Part shown: one piece after another, positions 1 through 6,291 of the stretch
Numbering within the stretch: position 1 is the first letter of the stretch
Layout of the letters: every line of letters starts with the position of its first letter
NCBI GenBank assembly: GCA_023255355.1
Contig: JALRIU010000152.1
Location: forward strand, 1 to 7,849
Length of the DNA: 7,849 nt
Source: Pseudomonadales bacterium
GTDB taxonomy: Bacteria; Pseudomonadota; Gammaproteobacteria; Pseudomonadales; JAHEIH01
Reading direction: 5' to 3'
Translations under genes and position numbers: made by a program
Notes under the pieces: generated by a model
What the model saw: only the letters and a program-made list of their open reading frames with translations
What the model was told of the DNA's origin: nothing
Databases searched by the model: none

Positions 1-1
1 A

Positions 2-892
2 TCGTTGTTAGCTGGGAGTGCTGAAGCAATAAATCTTTGCGATCTTATAACTTCGCAGGTTGCAATCCTTGAGCCGATTGCCAAAACCTATGGCATCAAA
101 ATTCGTTCCGAATGCGATGCTTTACCGCAACACCTGCTCAACGTTCAAGTGCAAATTGTGCGTCAGTTAATTTCAAATCTATTAAAAAACGCTATTGTGC
201 ATTCAGGTGGTACGTCGGTTCTGATCGGGGCAAATGGAAGACAAAAGGGGAGTACGCTTTCAGTCGAAATTTGGGTCGAAGATAATGGCACAGGTATCGA
301 AGAGGATGAGATAGATAGATTGTTCTTGCCGTATCAGCGTGGTAATAGCAATTCAGAAGGAACTTGGCTAGGTCTGTATATTTGCCGCGAAATAGCTCAT
401 TTAATTAGTGGGGATCTTCGTTTTGAAAGTAACCCACAAGGCGGTAGTCGGTTTATTATTCAATTTGAGGCAGACATTCTTTCGGATACCAAGCAAGAAT
501 CAGATGAGATGTTTTCATTTGATGGTATGAGGATATTGGTCGCTGAGGATAATGCCTCCTTGCAAATGCTTACTCAGCATATGCTTGAAAGAAGTGGTGC
601 TTTAGTGACTATAACCGAAAATGGTCAAGAAGCGCTTGAAGGTTACAAAAATAATGAATTCGATCTAATTCTGTCGGATATCTTTATGCCAGTGATGGAC
701 GGCTATGAATTTGTAAAATCAATACGACAACTAAATTGTCGGCTACCTATTGTTGGTTTAACAGCTGCGACAATTGGTGATGAAACTAAGCTAATGCTTG
801 ATGCTGGCGCGGACACGGTCATTTCAAAACCGCTAAGCATTCAAAAGTTAAGTCGTTTTATGATCAAATATAGTGCTTATGATCAAAGTTAA
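2..892 (+). CDS. Hybrid sensor histidine kinase, C-terminal part (ATPase domain plus receiver); 5' end outside window
   Basis: The reading frame is open back to the first bases, so this is the 3' portion of a longer gene; the TTG at position 5 is an internal Leu codon, not a supported start. Counting residues from position 5, 1-155 form a histidine-kinase ATPase domain: N box around N58 and N62, G1 box EDNGTGI at 92-98, a FLPYQRG segment at 107-113, and a G2 box at 119-124. Residues about 175-290 form a receiver domain with acidic pair E181/D182, phospho-acceptor D225 in LSDIFMPVMDG, T253 and K275. The dimerisation/phospho-histidine region and any sensor lie upstream. The G2 box reads GTWLGL, where Gly is usual at the third position. 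No DNA-binding output domain is present after the receiver, so phosphate probably passes to a separate partner or feeds back on the kinase. It converges on the kinase operon with a 34-bp gap and has no evident functional link to it. Confidence 0.93.
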   Translation, partial: SLLAGSAEAINLCDLITSQVAILEPIAKTYGIKIRSECDALPQHLLNVQVQIVRQLISNLLKNAIVHSGGTSVLIGANGRQKGSTLSVEIWVEDNGTGIEEDEIDRLFLPYQRGNSNSEGTWLGLYICREIAHLISGDLRFESNPQGGSRFIIQFEADILSDTKQESDEMFSFDGMRILVAEDNASLQMLTQHMLERSGALVTITENGQEALEGYKNNEFDLILSDIFMPVMDGYEFVKSIRQLNCRLPIVGLTAATIGDETKLMLDAGADTVISKPLSIQKLSRFMIKYSAYDQS

Positions 893-926
893 ACCTGCCT
901 GTAACTACTTAACAGACTTAGGCGTA

Positions 927-2477
927 TTAGCGATGATAGATTTTGGCTAAACGCAAATACAGCGGTTTTAGTGTTTGATATTGCTTGCTGTAAATATCTT
1001 TAAATAGTTGTTGGTATAAGGCTGCATTAGCGGGGTTGGGTTCAAATCGATCCCTGCTACCAGTCATGGCTTCACAGGCAGTTTGATAGCTCGTATGAAA
1101 GCCTAACGAAACGGCACCGATAATTGCTGCACCAAGTCCACTTGCTTCAAACGTTGAGGGGCGCTCACAGGGGCAGTTAAGTACATCTGCCATAATCTGC
1201 ATCACCCCATCACTTTGTGATCCGCCACCGGCAACTCTGCAGACATTGATCGACTGCTTACCTCTTTTTTCTAAAAGTTCTTTGCCCTCTCTAAGACCGT
1301 AGGCTAAGCCTTCAATAATAGCGCGATAGATATGCGCCTGCGTATGACTGTCAGTAAAACCTAGCATACTGCCGCGTGCTTCTGGACCAGGTTCGCCCAA
1401 TCCCGGATTCCAAAACGGTTGAACCACTAATCCAGATGCGCCGGGTGAAGTACTTTGTAAATGCGCCTCGAACAAACGTTCTGCCGTTGTTTGGCTATTG
1501 GTTGCCTGGCGAAGTTCATTTTGTCCCATGAGCTTTTTAAACCAACTGATCATCCAGAAACCCCTGAAAATTTGGATTTCTAGGTTGAAGACCTTGGGTA
1601 TTGCGGCTGGATAGGGCGGAATAAAGGGACGTGGCTCAAGGTATTTAGCGTGGGTTACGTTGATAGTGGCGGTCGTTCCACAGGAGATGCTAGCCATACT
1701 GGAATCGATACAACCACTGCCGAGTACTTCGCAGGCTTTATCGGCAGCGCCTGCGATCACTGGTGTTTCTGCTGGGATACCAGTTTCAAGTGAGCATTCT
1801 GCCGTGATAGTGCCAAGTTGTGCGCCCGTCTCTACCAAAGTGGGAAGCTGGGATAGTTTGACTGGCATGCAGGTCCATTTCCAGTCACTCACAACGCACC
1901 AGTTGTGAGTTTTATAGTCAAAGGGGAGGTATCCCACTTGATTGCCAACGCTGTCTGCAATAGTGCCAGTAAGTCGATAGTTGAGGTAGCCAGAAAGCAT
2001 GAGGTAGTGGGCGGTGTTGTGCCAAACCTCGGGTTGGTTTTGTTGAATCCAATTGATTTGACAGGCACTTTCTAGGTTGTCTATGGTCGTTTTAAGGCCT
2101 AAAAGCTTAAATAATAAACGCCACACAAATGGGCGTTTTGAAGTGACTTCTGCGCGTCTTTGATCTGCCCAAATAATAGCTGGACGCAATGCTTTACCCT
2201 GGTTATCTAGGTTGATCATGGTAGCGCGTTGCGTCGTAACCACTACACCGGCAACCTGTTGAGGATTTATTTTACCCTGTGACCAAAGCTTTTTGCAGGC
2301 TTGAGCGAGCGCCACATAAAAACCTTCAACGTCATGCTCCATCCAGCCTTCTTTGGGGGAGCTATAGTTATTCAAGGCTATTTGAGCCTTATCGAGCAAG
2401 TCACCTTGTTGATTAAATGCTAAGGCACGGATACTTTGGGTACCATTATCAATACTTAAAATAATGTCTTTATTCAT
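927..2477 (-). CDS. FGGY-family carbohydrate/polyol kinase, third gene of the operon
   Basis: A 516-residue cytosolic kinase, the usual size for the FGGY family, which transfers the ATP gamma-phosphate to a sugar or polyol hydroxyl. Visible are the N-terminal phosphate-binding loop (DNGTQSIRAL near residue 10), a QRAT segment near 83-86, WADQRR near 103-108, the catalytic Asp near 246 in AGAADKA, a CGTT loop near 266, and the C-terminal signature with AGGGSQSDG near 416-424. An aromatic insert around 284-318 (IPPYPAAIP, RGFWMISWFKK) is, from memory, typical of an uncharacterised FGGY branch rather than GlpK. In E. coli GlpK glycerol is held by R83, E84, Y135, D245 and Q246. Here only the Arg and Asp have clear counterparts; the others appear to be Ala, a non-Tyr residue and Lys, so plain glycerol is a doubtful substrate. 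A GTG one codon upstream (2480) is an alternative start, but the ribosome site favours ATG at 2477. The pairing with an AGPS-like FAD enzyme recalls E. coli ygcE/ygcU. Confidence 0.93.
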   Translation of the reverse strand: MNKDIILSIDNGTQSIRALAFNQQGDLLDKAQIALNNYSSPKEGWMEHDVEGFYVALAQACKKLWSQGKINPQQVAGVVVTTQRATMINLDNQGKALRPAIIWADQRRAEVTSKRPFVWRLLFKLLGLKTTIDNLESACQINWIQQNQPEVWHNTAHYLMLSGYLNYRLTGTIADSVGNQVGYLPFDYKTHNWCVVSDWKWTCMPVKLSQLPTLVETGAQLGTITAECSLETGIPAETPVIAGAADKACEVLGSGCIDSSMASISCGTTATINVTHAKYLEPRPFIPPYPAAIPKVFNLEIQIFRGFWMISWFKKLMGQNELRQATNSQTTAERLFEAHLQSTSPGASGLVVQPFWNPGLGEPGPEARGSMLGFTDSHTQAHIYRAIIEGLAYGLREGKELLEKRGKQSINVCRVAGGGSQSDGVMQIMADVLNCPCERPSTFEASGLGAAIIGAVSLGFHTSYQTACEAMTGSRDRFEPNPANAALYQQLFKDIYSKQYQTLKPLYLRLAKIYHR

Positions 2478-2481
2478 CACG

Positions 2482-2487
2482 TTCCCT
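2482..2487 (-). promoter_or_regulatory. Ribosome binding site of the FGGY kinase gene
   Basis: Read on the minus strand this is AGGGAA. The AGGG core lies 6 nt before the ATG at 2477 but only 3 nt before the alternative GTG at 2480, so it supports the ATG start. It fills most of the 17-bp gap after the AGPS-like stop codon, which gives this last gene of the operon the best Shine-Dalgarno match of the three. Confidence 0.65.
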
Positions 2488-2494
2488 ATATTTA

Positions 2495-3892
2495 TTATGG
2501 TATTAGGTTACCTGGATTCATCAAGCCTTGCGGATCAATAGCGTGTTTGATTGATCGTAACAAGTTAACACCACCTTCGCCCAATTCTCTACCTAAATAG
2601 GGCTTGCGCAAGCGACCAACGCCATGGTGATGGGCAATGCCACCTCCCGCATCTGCAGTAGCATTAATGGCCTTGTCCCAACATTCAAAATATAATGCTT
2701 CCATATCGGCTACGTTTTCAGGCTTGCAGGCAAAAGTAAAATAAAGATTGATGCCAGAGCGATAGACATGCGAGCTATGAGCAGAGGCGTTGATTATAAA
2801 TGGCACCGTTTTTAGTGCTGCTATTACGTTATCGTAAATGACGTCAATCTGTTGCCATGTCCCTGAAATTTCAATCGTATCGGCAATCCAGCCCATGTTA
2901 AATAAATCCTGCCACTCGGGCACGTGATTACGACGTTCTAACCACTGCTCGGCGGCTGTTGTGTCGATACTGTTGATACCTAATTTGTTAGCTAGCTTGG
3001 CAATTGCTTCAACCTCAGCATCGACGCGACTTGCGGGGCCTTCATGAACTAACAACAATAAGCCGTTATTATTCAAAGTGAAATCAGGAAAAAGTCTTGC
3101 TACCTCAGAGGCATCGTATTGGCGCATCACCGGCGGGCGCCAATCAGCTTGGACAATATTGCGTTGTAATGAAAAACCCTGCTGCATGCTTGGTGTGTGA
3201 AATACACTAAACGCGCGTTTTTCTGGCTGTCGGCGAAGGGATAAGGTGACCTTGGTCACGATGCCCATGGTTCCTTCGGCACCAATAAACAGATGTCTTA
3301 AATCTGGCCCTGCGGCTGCCCTCGGGGCTTTTCCTAAAGTGACAAGTTCTCCATGCGGGAGTACCACTTCAATGGCATAGATTATATCTTCGATATTACC
3401 GTATGCCGTTGAAAATTGACCTGAGGCACGTGTCGAGACCCAGCCTCCAACGCTACTAATAGCTATGGATTGTGGCCAGTGTCCAATCGTGAGGTCATGC
3501 TTAGCTACGGCTTCTTCAGCGATCAAACCATTGACGCCGCTTTCGAATGTGGCCAATAAATCGACTGAATTAATCTCACAAATTTTATTCATGCCGCCCA
3601 TGTCTATTAAGATATCTTGGTCGCTGGGTTCGATGCCGCCACAAACGCCACTACCCAGGCCGAAAGGAACCACACTAAGCTTTTGTTTATGTGCAAAAGC
3701 CATAAGTGTTTGCACATCTTTAGTTTGAATCGGGCGCACAATACAAGCGGGTCTATTAATGGTTTGTTGTTGCCAGGCTCGATAGTGTTTGATACACCAC
3801 CGATCAAAGCGATGTGCGTCTAAGCTGTCATTTTCTAGAATGACCCTGTCACCCATGAGCTCTTTTAAGGCATTTAGCTGTTCTTTATCCAT
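2495..3892 (-). CDS. AGPS-like FAD-binding oxidase/transferase (alkylglycerone-phosphate synthase family), second gene of the operon
   Basis: A 465-residue FAD enzyme of the VAO/type-4 FAD-binding family. The N-terminal FAD_binding_4 region runs from about 48 to 220 (PFGLGSGVCGG near 76-86; GGWVSTRASG, 149-158; YGNIEDI, 164-170; GAEGTMG, 204-210). The C-terminal cap and active-site domain follow. GGWVSTRASG and YGNIED match eukaryotic alkylglycerone-phosphate synthase almost word for word. The AGPS triple histidine (HHHGVGRLRK, 421-430) is present where lactate/glycolate oxidases carry a different motif. R257 in PPVMRQYD and Y384 in NLYFTF occupy the places I expect for the catalytic Arg and Tyr of AGPS. 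AGPS exchanges the acyl chain of acyl-DHAP for a fatty alcohol. The protein is shorter than human AGPS at its N terminus, with no targeting sequence. The frame extends upstream to 3952 inside the GlpD-like gene, but ATG 3892, 2 bp after that gene's stop, fits operon structure and the family N terminus. It could instead be an FAD dehydrogenase like E. coli YgcU. Confidence 0.9.
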   Translation of the reverse strand: MDKEQLNALKELMGDRVILENDSLDAHRFDRWCIKHYRAWQQQTINRPACIVRPIQTKDVQTLMAFAHKQKLSVVPFGLGSGVCGGIEPSDQDILIDMGGMNKICEINSVDLLATFESGVNGLIAEEAVAKHDLTIGHWPQSIAISSVGGWVSTRASGQFSTAYGNIEDIIYAIEVVLPHGELVTLGKAPRAAAGPDLRHLFIGAEGTMGIVTKVTLSLRRQPEKRAFSVFHTPSMQQGFSLQRNIVQADWRPPVMRQYDASEVARLFPDFTLNNNGLLLLVHEGPASRVDAEVEAIAKLANKLGINSIDTTAAEQWLERRNHVPEWQDLFNMGWIADTIEISGTWQQIDVIYDNVIAALKTVPFIINASAHSSHVYRSGINLYFTFACKPENVADMEALYFECWDKAINATADAGGGIAHHHGVGRLRKPYLGRELGEGGVNLLRSIKHAIDPQGLMNPGNLIP

Positions 3893-3894
3893 AG

Positions 3895-5469
3895 TTACTT
3901 TGTTTCTTCGTTTAAAAGGTGTTGGCGCATTGCCGCATTGATTGATTGGCAATGAGTAATTTCAGTTTGCCTTTGTTCTTCGCTCCAGCCGAGAAGTTGT
4001 GCCATGATGATTGATGCAGGCTCTAAGCTTGCCATTCCAGCATCCGTATCAAACCAAGCACGACTACTGCGGCGGGCCCAATAATCCTCAAGTTTGACAG
4101 CACCCTCAACGAGAACGGCAAATCTAACTTCCGCAGAAAGATCGCCGCCCATATCGCGAAGTATATGTGCTTCACTGCCATAAAAACGTTGTAATCGGGA
4201 TGATGTCGAGCCTTTAATCTCTTGCGAGAGCGGTTCACCGCCTGGCAAAGGTGTGCTTGCAGTTTGACATGCCTTAGCGGTAAAGCCATGGGTGGCTACA
4301 ACTTTATCGACAATTCTTTCAGCCATTGCGCGATAGGCTGAGAGTTTACCGCCAGCAATACTTAGCATGCCCATGGGGCCAATCCAGACCTCATCTTTAC
4401 GAGAAATCTCGGTCGCTTTTTGGCTGATATTTCCTACTAGCGGCCTAACCCCCGACCACATAGAGGTGACATCATCAGTGGTTAATTTGTTATTTGGAAA
4501 GTGATGGTTGACGGTGGATAATAAATAGTCGACATCCTTTGAGTAGATATCAGGCCAATAGTCATGATGCTCATAAAATTCATCAGTGGTGCCAATATAG
4601 GTTGTCTCACCATTAGGTACCGCAAACAAAATCCGTTTATCGTTGGCGTAAAGCACCATGGAATGTTTTATGGCTAAACGAGAGAAGGGCACGACAATAT
4701 GGATACCACGGCTCAGCGCTAGACGAGAGGGTTGCTGTGGGTTTTCTAGCTGGCAGACTTTGTCTACCCAAGGGCCTGCGGCATTAACTAAGGATTTTGC
4801 TTTTATTTTGATAGTAGGTTCATTGGGTTTTATTTGCGATTGCACAGTTACATTAAAGTGTTCGTCTTTTGTGACGCGCACTACTTTGTTGTAGTTCATG
4901 GCAATTGCGCCCGATTTTACTGCTGCGCGTATGTTGGCAATTGTTAAACGGGCATCGTCTGTGAGGTATTCAATGTAGACTAGCGCGCTGTGAATCCCTT
5001 CAGTGTTGAACGACGGTTCATACTTTTTAATTTCGTCCACTGACCAGAGTTTGTGTCGATCTTCTTTGTCAACATTACCCAGCCATTCGTAAATGCTAAG
5101 TGCGACACGTAACATCAAAGACTCATGCCATGATCGAGCAGTTACTACATAATAGGATTTTTGCGCAAGGTGAGGGGCAATATTATGTAATATTTTACGT
5201 TCAGAGGCGCTTTCTTTAACAACCGCAATATCGCCTTTTATTAAGTAGCGCAATCCGCCATGTATCATCTTCGAACTTCTACTACTTGTCCCGCTCGCGA
5301 AATCTTTTGCTTCTAGCAAAGCAACCTTTAGGCCCCTAAGTGAAGCATCGCGAGCAATACCTGCACCAGTAATACCGCCCCCAATGACAACCAGATCAAA
5401 CAGCGTTTCTTGGAGTTTTCTGGTTTGGTTAGTGCGGTCAAAGCATTGCAGTGAAGAGAAGTAGGTCAT
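3895..5469 (-). CDS. glpD: GlpD-family FAD-dependent glycerol-3-phosphate dehydrogenase, first gene of the operon
   Basis: A 524-residue flavoenzyme, slightly longer than E. coli GlpD. The family oxidises sn-glycerol 3-phosphate to dihydroxyacetone phosphate at the inner face of the membrane and feeds electrons to quinone. An N-terminal dinucleotide-binding motif (VVIGGGITGAGIARDA, 27-42) is followed by the family block SSKMIHGGLRYL (65-76), AGPWVD (231-236), IGTTDE (292-297), SGVRPL (339-344) and GGKLSAYR (373-380), then a C-terminal DAO_C-type helical domain from about 415. The phosphate- and substrate-binding positions of E. coli GlpD (Arg of GGLRYL, Arg of SGVRPL, Arg of ISRKD, Lys of GGKLS) all appear conserved, so a glycerol-3-phosphate-like substrate is likely. 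Whether it takes G3P itself, an alkyl-G3P or another polyol phosphate (erythritol-phosphate dehydrogenase EryB is a relative) cannot be read from sequence. A GTG at 5493 would add 8 residues but lacks a ribosome site and would sit upstream of the predicted transcript start. ATG 5469 is preceded by a weak AAAGAA. Confidence 0.93.
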   Translation of the reverse strand: MTYFSSLQCFDRTNQTRKLQETLFDLVVIGGGITGAGIARDASLRGLKVALLEAKDFASGTSSRSSKMIHGGLRYLIKGDIAVVKESASERKILHNIAPHLAQKSYYVVTARSWHESLMLRVALSIYEWLGNVDKEDRHKLWSVDEIKKYEPSFNTEGIHSALVYIEYLTDDARLTIANIRAAVKSGAIAMNYNKVVRVTKDEHFNVTVQSQIKPNEPTIKIKAKSLVNAAGPWVDKVCQLENPQQPSRLALSRGIHIVVPFSRLAIKHSMVLYANDKRILFAVPNGETTYIGTTDEFYEHHDYWPDIYSKDVDYLLSTVNHHFPNNKLTTDDVTSMWSGVRPLVGNISQKATEISRKDEVWIGPMGMLSIAGGKLSAYRAMAERIVDKVVATHGFTAKACQTASTPLPGGEPLSQEIKGSTSSRLQRFYGSEAHILRDMGGDLSAEVRFAVLVEGAVKLEDYWARRSSRAWFDTDAGMASLEPASIIMAQLLGWSEEQRQTEITHCQSINAAMRQHLLNEETK

Positions 5470-5483
5470 AGTTAATTCTTTGG

Positions 5484-5513
5484 TTGTTTTCACTAGAGTG
5501 TAGCAAGTATTAT
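5484..5513 (+). promoter_or_regulatory. Candidate promoter of the CRP-type regulator gene
   Basis: A weak -35 (TTGTTT, 5484-5489) and a good -10 (TATTAT, 5508-5513, 5 of 6 to consensus) are separated by 18 bp. The predicted start is near 5520, about 50 nt before the regulator ATG. The operator dyad would lie just after this start, a position suited to autorepression. It overlaps the divergent operon promoter. Consensus matching only. Confidence 0.35.
5497..5505 (-). promoter_or_regulatory. Candidate extended -10 promoter of the glpD-AGPS-kinase operon
   Basis: Minus-strand TGCTACACT is an extended -10 (TG, one base, then a hexamer matching 4 of 6 to TATAAT). No -35 hexamer stands 17 bp upstream, as expected of an activator-dependent promoter. 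Counting 7 nt from the hexamer puts +1 at the A complementary to 5490, giving a 21-nt leader before the ATG at 5469. The operator dyad then centres at exactly -41.5. A competing hexamer, GATAAT at 5514-5509, scores 5 of 6 but would put the dyad near -29.5, implying repression instead. Inferred from geometry only. Confidence 0.4.
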
Positions 5514-5521
5514 CAGAGATA

Positions 5522-5541
5522 AATGTCTATTTTTAGACATT
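5522..5541. promoter_or_regulatory. Palindromic operator candidate for the adjacent CRP/FNR-type regulator
   Basis: Two perfect 8-bp inverted arms (AATGTCTA and TAGACATT) flank a 4-bp TTTT centre. The inner 16 bp (5524-5539) read TGTCT-N6-AGACA, the same spacing and outer TGT/ACA as the CRP consensus TGTGA-N6-TCACA but with changed inner bases. It lies in the 101-bp divergent region between the GlpD-like operon and the regulator gene, the standard place for a local regulator's binding site. I found no second copy by eye in the other intergenic regions of the window. Confidence 0.65.
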
Positions 5542-5557
5542 CTGAACTGAAAAGCTC

Positions 5558-5562
5558 GAGGA
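5558..5562 (+). promoter_or_regulatory. Ribosome binding site of the CRP-type regulator gene
   Basis: GAGGA lies 8 nt before the ATG at 5571. It supports that start over an in-frame ATG at 5523, which lies inside the operator palindrome and has no ribosome site, and over a second in-frame ATG at 5589. Confidence 0.65.
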
Positions 5563-5570
5563 TATTTTTT

Positions 5571-6260
5571 ATGGAAAGCAAAGCCGGTATGACAGAGTTT
5601 TTGCATGGGCTTGCTGTGTTTCGTGCCTTGGAAAAAACGCAGTGTGAAGAGCTTGTTAAACGTTGTAATTTTGAGCGGTATGACCGTCGACATGTCGTGC
5701 AGCGCAGTGGTGAAAAACATCATCATCTCTATGTTGTTGTGACAGGTAAGTTAGAAATGGAGGCGGTTTCGCCCTCGGGTGAAACCTTAACTTTGGCTGT
5801 ATTTGGTCCCAAAAGTATGAGCAGCTGGTTAGCATTATTTTACGATGATGTGGCGCAGCGTAATTTAATCGCCCTTGCAGATACACGAGTTTTAGCGATA
5901 CCGGCTAAGGCTATTAGAGAGATTTTGGATAATAAACCAAGTATTTACCCTGAGGTACTTAGACATGAAGGTAAGCGATTTCGTGCGGCGCTTGATTTGG
6001 CTCAATTGGTATTGAGTCCGAATCGCAGCAAGCGTTTGGCAACTTTATTAATGATGTTGGTTGAAGTTAGCGGCGATAGTAGTGACCAGCCAAGGGTGTT
6101 GATGACGCACGTCCAGTTGCAAAAGATTGCAAACTGCTCGCGGCAAGTGCTCCATCAAAATTTAAAACAGCTACAGCATATGGGGTTGATAGAGCAAGCC
6201 TATGGATTTATTAAACTCATCAACATTAAAACCTTAAAAAGCTATGCTAAGGAATCATAA
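5571..6260 (+). CDS. CRP/FNR-superfamily transcriptional regulator, divergent from the operon
   Basis: A 229-residue regulator with an N-terminal cyclic-nucleotide-binding-type beta-roll (about 15-115; VVTGKLEM, then GETLTLAVFGP), a dimerisation helix (about 112-148) and a C-terminal winged helix-turn-helix (about 178-222). The recognition helix CSRQVLHQNLKQL (189-201) aligns with CRP CSRETVGRILKML: Arg180 is kept while Glu181 and Arg185 both appear as Gln. The CRP cAMP-pocket motif GEL is replaced by SWL near 84-86, so cAMP is an unlikely ligand. Only three cysteines are present (C25, C32, C189), without the N-terminal FNR cluster pattern, so Fe-S oxygen sensing is also unlikely. Position and operator suggest local control of the divergent metabolic operon and of itself. 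The ligand is unknown; a pathway intermediate such as a polyol phosphate is a guess. An earlier ATG at 5523 would add 16 residues. Confidence 0.92.
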   Translation: MESKAGMTEFLHGLAVFRALEKTQCEELVKRCNFERYDRRHVVQRSGEKHHHLYVVVTGKLEMEAVSPSGETLTLAVFGPKSMSSWLALFYDDVAQRNLIALADTRVLAIPAKAIREILDNKPSIYPEVLRHEGKRFRAALDLAQLVLSPNRSKRLATLLMMLVEVSGDSSDQPRVLMTHVQLQKIANCSRQVLHQNLKQLQHMGLIEQAYGFIKLINIKTLKSYAKES

Positions 6261-6291
6261 ATATTCTTTAAATTCTCCTAAATATTAGCTT

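Noticed and set aside
893..926. Possible bidirectional terminator between the convergent sensor-kinase and FGGY-kinase genes
   Set aside because: Only a 4-bp stem (CTGT/ACAG at 899-902 and 912-915) with a 9-nt loop and no T-tract on either strand.
1660..1908. Open frame on the + strand inside the FGGY kinase gene
   Set aside because: It lies antisense to a well-conserved kinase region, has no ribosome site and no recognisable protein features.
3465..3823. Several short open frames on both strands inside the AGPS-like gene
   Set aside because: All overlap the conserved FAD-domain coding sequence in other frames and have no ribosome sites or family features.
3893..3952. Upstream start extending the AGPS-like protein by 20 residues into the GlpD-like gene
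   Set aside because: The extra residues are the other-frame reading of conserved-length GlpD C-terminal sequence; ATG 3892 sits 2 bp after the GlpD-like stop with a purine-rich site before it.
3895..5469. Erythritol-phosphate dehydrogenase (EryB) identity for the GlpD-like gene
   Set aside because: EryB is a GlpD relative paired with an FGGY kinase, but the adjacent AGPS-like gene and the lack of other erythritol genes make it less likely; it is kept only as an alternative substrate class.
5470..5493. GTG start adding 8 residues to the GlpD-like protein
   Set aside because: No ribosome site upstream, and the predicted transcript start (5490) lies inside it.
5523..5570. Upstream ATG extending the regulator by 16 residues
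   Set aside because: It lies inside the operator palindrome, has no ribosome site, and the extension does not resemble CRP N termini; the GAGGA before 5571 decides the start.
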